Made by a program: the position numbers and the translations under genes. The notes beneath the pieces are model-generated. The model made no database searches and had not been told where the DNA came from. It saw only the letters and a program-made list of their open reading frames with translations. Shown here piece after piece: positions 22,935 to 32,152 of a stretch of 32,152 bases of DNA (position 1 is the stretch's first letter; each line of letters begins with the position of its first letter). Source of the stretch: Dipetalonema caudispina (taxonomy: Eukaryota > Nematoda > Chromadorea > Rhabditida > Onchocercidae); contig JABVXV010000512.1 in NCBI GenBank assembly GCA_013365325.1, positions 1 through 32,152 of the forward strand, read 5' to 3'.

Positions 22935-23470
22935 ATTAAGTTTTATCCAATTCTAATTCTTTCTACAACATGTTGTCTGCTTTTAAATAAATATTCAAAT
23001 CATGATTTAATGAAATTTCCTAAACCTATTATAATTTTCAAAGACTTAAAGTGTTACTTTTAAATGATAAATGGGTTGATAAGCTAATGTAGCAAAAAAA
23101 AAAACCACCCTTATGTTATTGCATCATTTGATAGTATGGTATTTGCATGAATTAATTTGATATGATTTATAAAGCTAATTGATATCCGACTATTTGGTAA
23201 ATCTATTTATCATTTAGATGATACCAAAAATATTTCTGATATACTTCATATTTTTTTCCATTACATAAATTTTTTTTGCTCATTATAGATTTAAATTAGA
23301 GAATGTTGTTTATTTTTTACTATTCATTTTTGTTTGTTTGTTACAACTCTTACTACTTATGTAGTCAAGATCAGTTAGAATTACCTTCATTCTAGTTTCA
23401 TAATTTTTACCAATTTTCTTCCCTCTCTAATCTTTGCTCTCATTTACCACTATATATTTATGCTACAAAT
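22935..23470. other. Intergenic DNA between genes B and C
   Basis: AT-rich with no coding signal on either strand until the minus-strand island at 23471-23596. Confidence 0.6.
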
Positions 23471-23596
23471 TCATTTATTTTTGAAAGTATTTCGTTGAGC
23501 TGTGAGGTGTAGGTTTTTAGAGTACGTCACATCCTTTGTATACCCTTTAAAAGGGTCAACAGCGCCAACAAAATAACAATCATAATAGCACTTTTC
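23471..23596 (-). CDS. Weak candidate minus-strand terminal exon
   Basis: On the minus strand, after a CCTATAG acceptor, a frame of 41 codons reads EKCYYDCYFVGAVDPFKGYT and ends NTFKNK, with AATAAA overlapping the last codons. A second minus frame in the same DNA (23583-23527) gives a clean signal-peptide-like MIVILLALLTLLKG followed by stop. The two would join by a one-base frameshift at the 15-base palindrome ACCCTTTAAAAGGGT (23542-23556). Either a terminal exon or a broken small gene is possible. The local base composition is less AT-rich than the surroundings. Confidence 0.25.
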   Translation of the reverse strand, partial: EKCYYDCYFVGAVDPFKGYTKDVTYSKNLHLTAQRNTFKNK

Positions 23597-23779
23597 CTAT
23601 AGGAATAATTTGTTTTTCTTTCTTCGCCCAATATTTAAATCGTGTTCAACACTTTTTTTTTTTTTTTTTAATTGAAAATTTAGCGGTTAAAAATATAATT
23701 TTGAAAAAACTGACAGATTTTTCATTTTTTTTTTTTTAAGGATTCCAAAAGTAAGGCGATTTTGGCAAAATCAAACAAG

Positions 23780-24398
23780 ATGCTGCAATATGCAATTATG
23801 TATGTTTAGTATTTGTTGTTATTTTTGTTTTTTTTTTTTTAAATACTTTTGAAATGTTTTAAATTTTAAAAAATCTCGAACGAATTTTTGAAAATTTTCA
23901 AATTTATTATTTTTATATTCTTTTTTACATACTTCAAATTGGAGAAAAAAAAATTAGTAATTTCAGAATAAGTGTCATCATTGATCTACTTGCTGGACAA
24001 GCTGCTAATTCATTCAATAGAAATCGTGCAGGAGCTGGGGTATGTTGTATTATCTTTTATTGCAATAATTATAAAACTGAATTAACAAAATAATGCTCTA
24101 AAAGATAATTGATTTATCAATGAAACTTATTAGCATTAAGAAACAAAGGCGAAAATCAAATTTCAGCATTTCTTATTTCAAATAATCACTGAATGTTACA
24201 GATGAGTGACATTAGATTTCCAATTTTTCAAATAATTTTTGATAAAACAAAAAGAATACTTTAAATTTTTAGTCACTGAATTATAATGCGAACAGTTTTC
24301 AATTCCGTCTACCATCATCTCCATTTTTCCCTGGTAGACCCAGATTTACTCCATATTACTACTATTGGCCACCGCGTTGTTTTTACAATTGCTTCTGA
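23780..24398 (+). CDS. NSFN-family secreted protein C, aromatic tail with two Cys
   Basis: Exons 23780-23799, 23967-24039 and 24273-24398 encode 72 residues, the shortest member. Phases are 2 and 0; donors GTATGT and GTATGT; acceptors ATTTCAG and TTTTTAG. The signal peptide is MLQYAIIISVIIDLLAGQA and NSFNRNRAGAG occupies residues 21-31. Exon 3 opens SLNYNANSF, then a Pro/Phe/Arg stretch, then TPYYYYWPP and a final CFYNCF with cysteines at 67 and 71, which could form a tight terminal disulfide. The upstream acceptor is a long T tract ending TTAAG at 23740, 39 bases before the ATG, unlike the TTTCAG of A, B and D. Aromatic tail suggests a structural or membrane-active secreted peptide; this is inference only. 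Confidence 0.77.
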
Positions 24399-24459
24399 TG
24401 CAGAATTAAACTATAATGATATGAAAAAAAAAAAAAAATGAACCAATTGATTACATTTC

Positions 24460-24465
24460 AATAAA
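24460..24465 (+). terminator. Candidate polyadenylation signal AATAAA
   Basis: AATAAA 62 bases after the stop of gene C, following a run of A residues at 24424-24438. Confidence 0.55.
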
Positions 24466-24499
24466 TTGTTTGAAAAAAAAAAGAGTCCTTTAAACTGTT

Positions 24500-26770
24500 C
24501 TACACATTTTATATGAAACAATAAACCATTGTATTATTGTGTGATCAACAATAATTATATTACATTTAACAATAAAAACTTTTTGCTTTCCACTAAACAA
24601 GCAATTGTATCCATTTATTGGAAAAAAAAAAGTTGATCAATGTAATAATTTTTTGGAATCGATTAAATTAAGATTTATTAACTTTTCATATTTTTCTAAT
24701 AATTCCAAATCTTTTTCCTTCAAACTATATTTCTTTATTTTTTATTTTATTTTCCTTTTTTTTTTTCTTCTTTTTCTTTTGAATGCAAAAATTTTGATAG
24801 AAATTTTGTTTTTATGATGTAATGATTAAGTGATATAAGCGTAATTGCTTTAAAGGGAAGTTTTTTGTGTATTTTTGAATTTATTTATTTTTTAGCGAAT
24901 AGTTTCATTTTTGGTAACCGTTATTACAATAAAACAATTCTGTCAATTTTCATTTGCATCTTTTCCTGTCGTTATCCTATGTGTTAAAGGTGAAATATGC
25001 ATAATTAAATTAAAGAACCATAAGAATGTTATATCAAAACAGTGGTAATTTTAAGAACTAATTTGAGATGAACGAAAACAGCCAAATGATACGATTAAAA
25101 AAAGCCAAAAAATAATGGAAATTTAATGGAATTTTAATGTAAACAACTAATTTAATTTACCGGAATGTAAATGACAATCTCAAATTTGACTTCCTCAAAC
25201 TGCATCATATTTGATACCGGTTGAATTTTACTTTAAAATAAATGATTCATGCATTTTGTTATTACATACACTTTGACCTTACATATTATAAGCAATATAT
25301 TACCTCATTCATAAGTGGAAATAAACGATAAAGCATAAACGAGACCATATATTAAATTCTACTAGATTAGACAAACTGTCTAAGTATATCACCTTCTAGA
25401 AACTCCATTCATTAATATGAATACTAAAATAACAAAGGATTGGAATTCAAAAAGTGAATAAACTCCGAATGTTAAATTTCGATATGGACAATGGTGTGAT
25501 TGTGAGCTTTCCTCAAATAAATTAGATGAGGTTGAAAATTGAATTGAAAAAATGAATGTATTTTTCTCAATAGCTGTTATTGTTTGATAGTTTTTTATTT
25601 GCTAAACATTTCAATGATTACTTGATAAACTGAACAAATTTGTCATTTGTTTTAACTTTTTGTTTTTTTTCTACATGACAACAATACTTAAAAGTAAAGT
25701 GATGAATTAACCACAAAATCACCCATCATAATCTACTCGATTGTCAAATTGATAATCATATCTTGCATATATCACACAAAGAATGATGGTGTTATTTCAC
25801 TTTTGAATATCTAAGTAATTTCAATTTCACGATATCAAATTAATCATGATATGACATTTTTGAACAATGTGCTGTTATCTTTTTTTTTTTTTTTTTTTGC
25901 TTCAATTAAAAGTTATTGCACTTGAAATAGAAGTTAGCAAGTTAATCAAGCCTGCCTCAGCAATTAATTTTAACAAGTGCATAAGGCTAAAAATAAATTT
26001 AAAAGAATGTTATTTTTTATAAATGAAAACATGTATGAAACATTTAATAGATGAACATTTTTATATTTATCTATTAAATGTTGAAATCTTTATTGCCCGT
26101 GAATTTTTCCTAGAAGATAGTTCATCAAAATTATACTTCACGTTCATTGATTTTAAATTATAAGATAAACCTAATTTTATCGATAAAATAATCATTCTTA
26201 CAAATATATTATTATCAACAATTTTACCCTAAAATTAAGAAATTGATGCACTATTGTGCACTGGAAAATTGTAATTTCATTTTTTTTTTTCTTTTTTTTA
26301 AATGACGATAAAAAAGAAGAAATAGCACATGTAAACTTGTTGTCGAACGACGAAAAACGAAAAAAAAAAAAAAAAGTCCATTGATTTGGATAACAATTTG
26401 GGCAATACTATCGCACTTTAAAAAAAAAAGAAGAAAATCATTTACTGACAGCTCATAGTGTGTCATTACCTATTAACAGTTACTCCTAAACAGGTGTCAT
26501 TTTTAATTTTGGATAATAACAGTCAATATAGAAAGTTAATTCGATCCGAAAAATATTACCATAGAGAAGGTTAAATTAATTCATCGTAGGAATCGTTTAT
26601 TAGAAGTGAATTTATTGTTTTATTAGATTTTATTGAAAATTATAATTTAAAAAATTCATTGTTACTTCCATTTTTGCACTACCAAAAAAGAAAAAAAAAA
26701 TGTTTAACTTGAATTTTATGATAATAATAGAATATTGTTTAATTGATTTCATTCAGAAATGAGAAATGTA
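24500..26770. other. Intergenic AT-rich DNA between genes C and D
   Basis: No convincing exon on either strand. Frames at 24605-24817 and 26251-26466 are low-complexity translations of A/T tracts. A 14-base inverted repeat lies at 26039-26082. Confidence 0.65.
26039..26082. repeat. 14-bp inverted repeat
   Basis: AACATTTAATAGAT at 26039-26052 is matched by its exact reverse complement at 26069-26082 across a 16-base spacer. A simple AT-rich hairpin of unknown relevance. Confidence 0.7.
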
Positions 26771-26774
26771 AATT

Positions 26775-26785
26775 GATTATTTCAG
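26775..26785 (+). promoter_or_regulatory. Probable spliced-leader acceptor for gene D
   Basis: GATTATTTCAG ends six bases before the ATG of gene D (ATTGCA separates them). No upstream exon is seen. Confidence 0.6.
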
Positions 26786-26791
26786 ATTGCA

Positions 26792-27635
26792 ATGAATTAT
26801 ACAATGTTGAATTTTATAATGTTAGTCACATAAATTTTTGAATGAATTATGAATTTGTTGAATGATTACATTGGAAGAAGAAAAAATGGAAAGAGTGTAG
26901 GAATACTTATGTTTTTATTTCGACTTATCGATTTATTTTCTGATCTTATTTCACTTCTTATTGACATTTTCTATGCTACAAGGTCATGATAGGTCAAAAA
27001 AGCAGAAACCTAAAACATTTTATTTCAATGTTAGCTTAAATAGGGTGCTTTTTTCTTTTTGAAAGAAATAATTTGCATTATCTATGCAACATTCAACATT
27101 TTCAGATTTTGCACCATATTGGAAATTATTTATGGACTTACTGTTAACTCATTCAACGGCAATATAGTAGGAAGAAATGTAAGCCTTAATTTTTAATTTT
27201 ACAGGTAATTTTTTTTTTTTTTTTTTTTAAGAAATATAATTGCATGGATCTTCAAAGTTATTCTTTCGTTATTGTTAAATGTGTATGATAAATAACAACT
27301 TCGATGCAAATTAATCATAATTATTACAATCTTCTTCGTTAGCTAAACTTGGTTAAAATATGGATCAAAAGTAAATTGCCAATTTTCTAATTGGCAAATT
27401 TATTGTTTGCTACAGTATTCAGGAAACTTACTAGATTATTAATTATTTGCAGTCATTGAATAATAATGGCAATGTTGGTTTTGGACGTCGCACTGACACT
27501 AGCAGTAGCAGACAAAATCAAGGTTTCAATTTTAACGATTTCTGGCCGGCATTTTTCAATGGATTTACATTCGGAAATCCTTTTTTTTTTGGTGGAAGTG
27601 GATTTTTGCCATTCTTTAACTTCGGAAAGAAATGA
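26792..27635 (+). CDS. NSFN-family secreted protein D, Phe/Gly-rich tail
   Basis: Exons 26792-26820, 27106-27178 and 27453-27635 encode 94 residues with phases 2 and 0. Donors are GTTAGT and GTAAGC; acceptors CATTTTCAG and ATTTGCAG. The signal peptide is MNYTMLNFIIFCTILEIIYG. NSFNGNIVGRN at 24-34 and the exon 3 opening SLNNNGNVGF are the closest match to gene A. The tail is rich in Phe, Gly and Asn (FWPAFFNGF, GFLPFFNF). Two sites, GF-GRR at 43-47 and NF-GKK at 90-94 (the C terminus), have the Gly plus dibasic form used for peptide cleavage and C-terminal amidation, so it could be processed into amidated peptides. That is inference from motif form. A second plus-strand frame across exon 3 is a shadow. 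Confidence 0.82.
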
Positions 27636-27717
27636 TATGAATGGTAAAATTTTTTTTAAAAAAAAAACAAGAAAAAAAGCAAAAAATTTTAAATTTGATT
27701 TACTCTTGTTAGACGTA

Positions 27718-27737
27718 AATAAATGAGGTGCAATAAA
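27718..27737 (+). terminator. Two AATAAA polyadenylation signals
   Basis: AATAAA at 27718-27723 and again at 27732-27737, about 83 and 97 bases after the stop of gene D. Confidence 0.5.
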
Positions 27738-28547
27738 TTAAAAGACAAAACGCATGTCATCTAAAAATTCCATGAAGCATTAAAAAAGTAATTTTTTCAC
27801 AATAATTTAATTGCAGCATTTCTGCCTTCTCAAATTATAATTAGCAGTTTCTAATGCTGATTATTGGCTACCTGGAATTTTTATTTCAATGCTAATTCAA
27901 CTCGATCTGGTGGCATTTTAAGGACAGTCAATTGCCATTTTTTGTCATTTGTTAATTCTTTGTCTTTTCATTTTTGTTTCATTGAACAGTGATAATGTTT
28001 CATCCGTCAGAAATTCAATAAATGACAGACTTGTAATATTTTTAGCTTTTAAAAGAACAATAACAAATTCTTTGTTTGTTGTTAGTGTAAAAATGAGAGA
28101 AATTGTCCGATAACTGATTGAAAAATTACCAAAAATTAATACGTATGAGTTGCTAACTGTAAGCTACATTGGTAATTACAATTAAACGATTAATTTATGA
28201 CAATAAGTGATTAATCAATAGATGCTTGCTATTGAACGTTTATTTTATCACGACTTTGCACTATGATCATGTAATTATCAAGTGGATTAGTGCAAAACGC
28301 CAAAAATTATCATCATCCGTGGGTGAAATAAGATTGTATACAAAATTTTATCTTAAAAAAAAAAAAAATTAAAACGAGGAAATTGTGAGATTAAAAAGAA
28401 AGACAAGAAAAATCATGGCAAATAATGAAAACTAAAATCAATAACTTATTCTGTATTGCAATTTGAAAACTTATAATTTCACACTTGAAATTTTAACTAA
28501 TGTTGCTGATATTTCAGAAAACCGGAAATTTTTATTACAAGATAAAG

Positions 28548-28880
28548 CTAAAATTTATTAGTAATATGAAAAAACAAAATATATCGGAGAATTTTAGGAT
28601 AAATAACTGCTGCTTCATCAACAATCCTTAAAATGATGCATGATATGCACAAATTGAAATATTGATTAAATTAAAACCTGTTCAAGAACTTTTCTGTCAG
28701 CATTAAACTTTTCAGTTATTTGTATAGTGAGTTCTTGTGCCTTTTAAAATTACTTAATTAATACCTACACTGTTAATTACTAAAAAAAAAGAAAAGAAAT
28801 AACTCACCTGTAACATTTGACACCATTCATTTCGACAATGCTTCCCAATATGTGCATCGTAAATCTTCCAATAATTGATT
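28548..28880 (-). CDS. Weak candidate minus-strand exon pieces
   Basis: Ending at a good minus-strand GTGAGT donor (28807-28802) is a frame reading NYWKIYDAHIGKHC then RNEWCQMLQ. Further along, after a TTTTAAG acceptor-like site, 28626-28548 reads IVDEAAVIYPKILRY and closes with TAG. The two are in incompatible phases for direct joining, so a further exon would be needed, or they are relics. No family is recognised. Confidence 0.2.
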
Positions 28881-29599
28881 CGTGAATTACTTTGATTTTA
28901 GGTTATATAAAAGGATTGAAAAATTCGAAATGTCGGTATTAAAGTGTAAAAATCATAAAGAAAATAAATATGAACAAAGTTTCAGACAATAAATGGCTTG
29001 TTATTTTCTATTAGATAAATGACAGCTTTAAATCCAATTCACTTAAAATAAATGATAAAAATAAACAAAAATAAAATCAAAAAGCAGCAAAAACGACAAC
29101 AAAATTGTCTTCCGACAAAGATTTTCGATCTAACATTTTCTTTGACATAGAAGCTAATTTTGATCAGACACAGTTAAAAGATGGTGAATTTTTAAATTAA
29201 TTAACACGAAAGTTACTTAAATTAGACAGTGAACGTTTTTGATGGGAAAAGCAGCAATAACAATAATAATAGCAATAAGTCCATGAATTAAATGAAAAAC
29301 TAAAAAAATTGCATAAATTACATCATTATAAATTTCATTACCATTTTCTCTACCTTCAGTAATAATCTGTCAGTAATAAATAGTAATAAAAAATCTTTGT
29401 AAAGTCACCGAATGTAAGTTGTGGAAGCTTTTTCTGATAGTAAGATTCAAAAATAAAAATAATAGTTAATTTTATTTCCACAATGTTCGAAAATATTTGA
29501 ATTACCACAGGAAAGCGAAACAATATTTTGATTAATTACATAGTATGAATATTATTAAATTTTTCGATTTTTCCCAATATTCCAAATAATTGTCACAAC

Positions 29600-29626
29600 G
29601 GAAATGAAAGCAGAACTTTCATTTCC
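29600..29626. repeat. 11-bp hairpin
   Basis: GGAAATGAAAG and its reverse complement CTTTCATTTCC are separated by five bases (CAGAA). A small perfect stem-loop, 115 bases upstream of the large one. Confidence 0.8.
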
Positions 29627-29740
29627 TTCAAATAATAATGATAGTAATTTCAAAAAATTTTCTTTTTTAATCATTTATATAATATTTGGATTACAAAAGT
29701 CTTCAAATTTTGTATTGATCAAAGAACTTTCAATTCATAC

Positions 29741-29819
29741 TTGCATTGCTTATTGATCGATTAGTGATCAATGACTAACCCTTGGTCACTGATCACTAAT
29801 CGATCAATAAGCAATGCAA
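29741..29819. repeat. 30-bp perfect inverted repeat (long hairpin)
   Basis: The arm 29741-29770 (starting TTGCATTGCTTATTGATCGA) is repeated exactly in reverse complement at 29790-29819. After one mismatched pair the stem continues four more bases (TGAC/GTCA), leaving a loop of about nine. The stem holds internal GATCGAT/TGATCA palindromes. It could be a foldback element, a small-RNA precursor, or a sequence artefact. Confidence 0.95.
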
Positions 29820-30198
29820 CTAAACATACGATAAAGATTCCTGATTTTTTTTTTTTGTTTCTCAATTCATTCATAGTATCTGCATTTAATTTAAATTACA
29901 AAATTCATTTCGTTCTTTCGCTTCCTATTTGTGAGGTCAATGTCGAGTGAAGCTTAAAATCTAAAAATCATAAACAATAAATTAATCATTTTTTCAAGCA
30001 ATAAAGCATATGATAGAGAAATAACTTCACACAGTTTATATATTAACAAAAAGTTTTTTCAATTTCCTTTTTTTCTTTTTCTCTTCTTTCGTGCCCCTTT
30101 TTTTCTAATTTCTTTTTTTCACGTCATATATTTTCTCTTTACTTTCAATTTTGAAAATCTTTTCACTGTCTTCTATCTTCTTTCTTTACTACATGAAC

Positions 30199-30480
30199 CT
30201 ATATCAATAAATCATTTCCATCACTGATAAATGAATTAATTCTCCAAAACGACAGTACTTTTGCATATGAGTAGAATTTTTTCACCAATCCAATTTTACC
30301 ATTAGTAGGATTGCAAAATGCGCAATTTACAAGTTCATTCAATTTTAATTTGAATGGTATATCTGGATACCGAAAAGAACGAAAGAGTGGAAATACTGAC
30401 AACTAACAGATGATCTCTGAAGGCGATGGCCAAAATTCCAATAACATCATTTCCTGGCTTTATTCTACAACTTTAAATAA
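30199..30480 (-). other. Less AT-rich coding-like island, frame unresolved
   Basis: Both strands have open frames. On the minus strand a frame from about 30470 reads GNDVIGILAIAFRDHLLVV, and a 67-residue frame (30402-30199) contains LVNCAFCNPTNGKIGLV, with TTCAG and GTCAG acceptor-like sites between them. On the plus strand a frame contains SSFNFNLNGISGYRK, which faintly echoes the NSFN family and lies at the expected array spacing, but no exon 1 or 2 was found. It may be the 3' part of the minus-strand gene proposed at 30.9-31.9 kb. Confidence 0.25.
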
Positions 30481-30947
30481 ACAGTAACATCTTATAGTAA
30501 AATTTATTCAATTTATTTTAAATTTTATAAAATTTGAATGAACTCTTGCTTACCTAATTTCTGTTGTAATTTTTTTTTTTAATTTTCAATTTATACCATT
30601 AATTTTTACCGCATTTCGATTATCCAAAAGTTACCATTCTTACGTTACGAGAAGTGACTCAAAACAAACCAAACAAAAGAAATTGAAATACAGTATTCTG
30701 CAGTTAAAAGTGAATTGTTTACATTGGCTAAATATTTCCGCTTCATATGGACTTTCAAATCTTTCAAAAAATTGAAACTGATCCAATCGATACATTCAGA
30801 CAGATGTCATACTTCTTGTACGACTATAATGTTAACTTTCAACAGGTCAGGAATTTGATTACGCTTATTATCTTTAAATATTGTATTAATGAATCGCACA
30901 CTACTGATCAATTAAAAATTCTTACTTGATCAAAGGGCAAAGCAACA

Positions 30948-31152
30948 TCAGCAGAATGGTAAACTTTGTTGGCTGTCTTTCTGGGATTTTCTTGTAACAC
31001 TCCTAATGGTCAAATTACTGATTATAAATGTCTCGTTGAACATTTTGAATATCCTACCTGAATATCTCTTCACTTTTTTCCGATTCAGTGCCGTTGAATG
31101 CCGTAAAATAGACAGCTGTTGCTTGACGACTTTCAAGGAAGAACAATGCCTT
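30948..31152 (-). CDS. Probable internal and late exons of a minus-strand gene
   Basis: The best exon is 31152-31058 on the minus strand. It follows TTTTTCCTGCAG and ends at CAG/GTAGGA. It has 31 open codons reading KALFFLESRQATAVYFTAF, then NGTESEKSEEIF, typical coding composition. Two continuations fit. A 40-base intron to 31017 gives a terminal exon ending QQSLPFC at 30948. Alternatively a GTGAAG donor inside the exon could join 31002 in frame, reading VLQENPRKTANKVYHSADV and ending at a GTAAGA donor at 30925. The second reads better but implies further exons. Plus-strand frames over the same DNA (31006-31230 and 30747-30929) are open too, and a plus-strand gene is not excluded. The product is not recognised. 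Confidence 0.4.
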
Positions 31153-31511
31153 CTGCAGGAAAAAGATAATTCTACACAATTAGCAAGCATTATTTTTCCG
31201 GAAAGTATGACAACACGCAAAGTTACGTGAAAGTCGTAAAGTTGTTTAAAAAAATGAAGTTTGAAAATTTAATCAGCTAATTTGAGAACAAAAAATAATT
31301 CGAAATACGAAAATGACTTCAAATCATTAACAATTATGCGAATAATTCTGATTAAACTAAAACACAAATGGAAACGAATAAACAAAACTAATTCCACTTC
31401 TCAAACTTCATTTTTAATGTTTCTTCATTTTTATTGTCTGCGACAAAGGTTAGTACGCGTACATTAGCGCCATTTGACAGCGCTACTACTCAAGTGTTCT
31501 CCTTATACCTT
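31153..31511. other. Gap between minus-strand exon candidates
   Basis: Contains a 6-bp stem with a nine-base loop (TAGCGC/GCGCTA near 31464-31484) in the least AT-rich DNA of the window. TTTATT at 31430-31435 would be a minus-strand AATAAA if the gene above it ended at 31512. A further minus frame after GTCGCAG reads NKNEETLKMKFEKWN and could be an exon. Confidence 0.4.
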
Positions 31512-31880
31512 CTAAGTACCCTTTTCCTTTTTTACTAAAATAACTGTTGTAGTAAAGATAAAATTATTTGTTGTCTGTTCATAACTACTACAACATTTAT
31601 CCTTCATGTCAAAAAAAAGCGACTCTGTCCAAGGTTGAAATTGGGCAAATTTATATTTGGGATACCTAGCTAAATATTCCATTGGTGAATATTGGCGTAA
31701 TCAAATGATTCATCACGTAGTCAAAAAACCACCAAGTTTAACTTACACTTTTTCTTGAGTATACAACTGAGCAACAGCACAAATTGGCACATTACCCATA
31801 ACCTTTTTTATAGTTTTGGCTGTTTTCAGCGTTTCATTTTTAGGTTTTTTTGAAGTGTGTCTATCATCGCTAACAAACAT
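31512..31880 (-). CDS. Candidate 5' exons of an unidentified minus-strand gene
   Basis: A minus-strand GAATTTCAG acceptor 21 bases before an ATG at 31880 looks like a leader site. Exon 31880-31747 reads MFVSDDRHTSKKPKNETLK, then KKVMGNVPICAVAQLYTQEK, and ends GT/GTAAGT (phase 2). Splicing to 31665 (TTAGCTAG acceptor, 81-base intron) keeps the frame: YPKYKFAQFQPWTESLFFD, continuing to TAG at 31512, for 95 residues if this is the end. It may instead splice onward to the exon at 31152. No signal peptide; no family recognised. The proposed intron is itself open on both strands (plus strand LYLGYLAKYSIGEYWRNQ), so the strand is uncertain. Confidence 0.38.
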
Positions 31881-32152
31881 TATAACCAACTTCAACCTAT
31901 CCTGAAATTCACAGTTATCTCACCCGGCACGGAAGATTTCACACTTTTAAATGATGGTAAGCTCAATGATGAAATACCATGTAAAATTATTAAAATTTGA
32001 AGAAACACAAAACTAATATTTTAAAAAGTTATGCGAAAATTCCAAAAATAAGAATTGGATAACTGGGAGGAAATTTAGAAATTTTAAAAAATTAAAGCAA
32101 GAAGTGGAAATTTTCAGAAATTTCAAAAATAAGTTTAAAAACTCAAAGATTG
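31881..32152. other. Right edge of window, no gene called
   Basis: About 90 bases next to the candidate leader acceptor are moderately GC-containing (CCCGGCACGG near 31923). The rest to the end is A-rich and empty. It would be the promoter side of the minus-strand gene. Confidence 0.5.

Larger units (their letters stand above)
27740..30198. other. Intergenic AT-rich DNA with hairpins
   Basis: Only weak minus-strand coding-like pieces (28548-28880) and two inverted repeats (29600-29626 and 29741-29819) stand out; each is listed. No member of either family was found here. Confidence 0.6.

Noticed and set aside
31464..31484. Short GC-rich stem-loop considered as a histone-type 3' end
   Set aside because: The stem is six bases with a nine-base loop and lacks the histone consensus; no histone gene nearby.

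Overview
The window is very AT-rich (roughly three quarters A+T), full of homopolymer A/T tracts, and has no bacterial-style packed genes. What coding sequence it has lies in short exons bounded by GT...(T)TTCAG introns. Several start codons sit a few bases behind a TTTCAG acceptor that has no upstream exon, the usual mark of spliced-leader trans-splicing. Together these suggest a nematode nuclear genome, most likely a spirurid/filarial worm. Species assignment is inference; no database was searched.

Two small secreted-protein families make up the readable content. Family 1 (5.5-15.9 kb) is a cysteine-rich family of about 110-126 residues with four exons and intron phases 0/2/2. It has one diverged intact member (5561-7279, +), two close intact members in opposite orientation (10787-11647, - and 14037-15042, +), and one broken copy (9742-10110, +). 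The last three are parts of one duplicated and partly inverted segment. The mature core has eight cysteines spaced C-X5-C-X9-C-X12-C-X-C-X6-C-X14/19-C-X7-C.

Family 2 (19.1-27.7 kb) is a tandem, same-strand array of four three-exon genes encoding 214, 90, 72 and 94 residues. All share intron phases 2 and 0, a signal peptide split by intron 1, a core NSFN[G/R]N motif ending exon 2, and usually SLN at the start of exon 3. Exon 3 differs completely in length and composition: Gly-Tyr-Leu-Pro repeats plus an Arg/Gly block in A, hydrophobic and Pro-rich in B, aromatic with two Cys in C, Phe/Gly-rich with possible amidation signals in D. I do not recognise this family. It is the best candidate here for an undescribed system: a conserved secretion and propeptide module attached to rapidly diversifying tails.

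The right end (30.2-31.9 kb) is less AT-rich and shows minus-strand exon-like pieces with plausible splice sites, probably an unrelated gene that I could model only in part. The remaining intergenic DNA holds microsatellites, A/T tracts, a 42-bp tandem duplication, a 30-bp perfect inverted repeat and several weak coding-like islands, which are reported with low confidence. No tRNA, rRNA, CRISPR array or intact transposon was seen.
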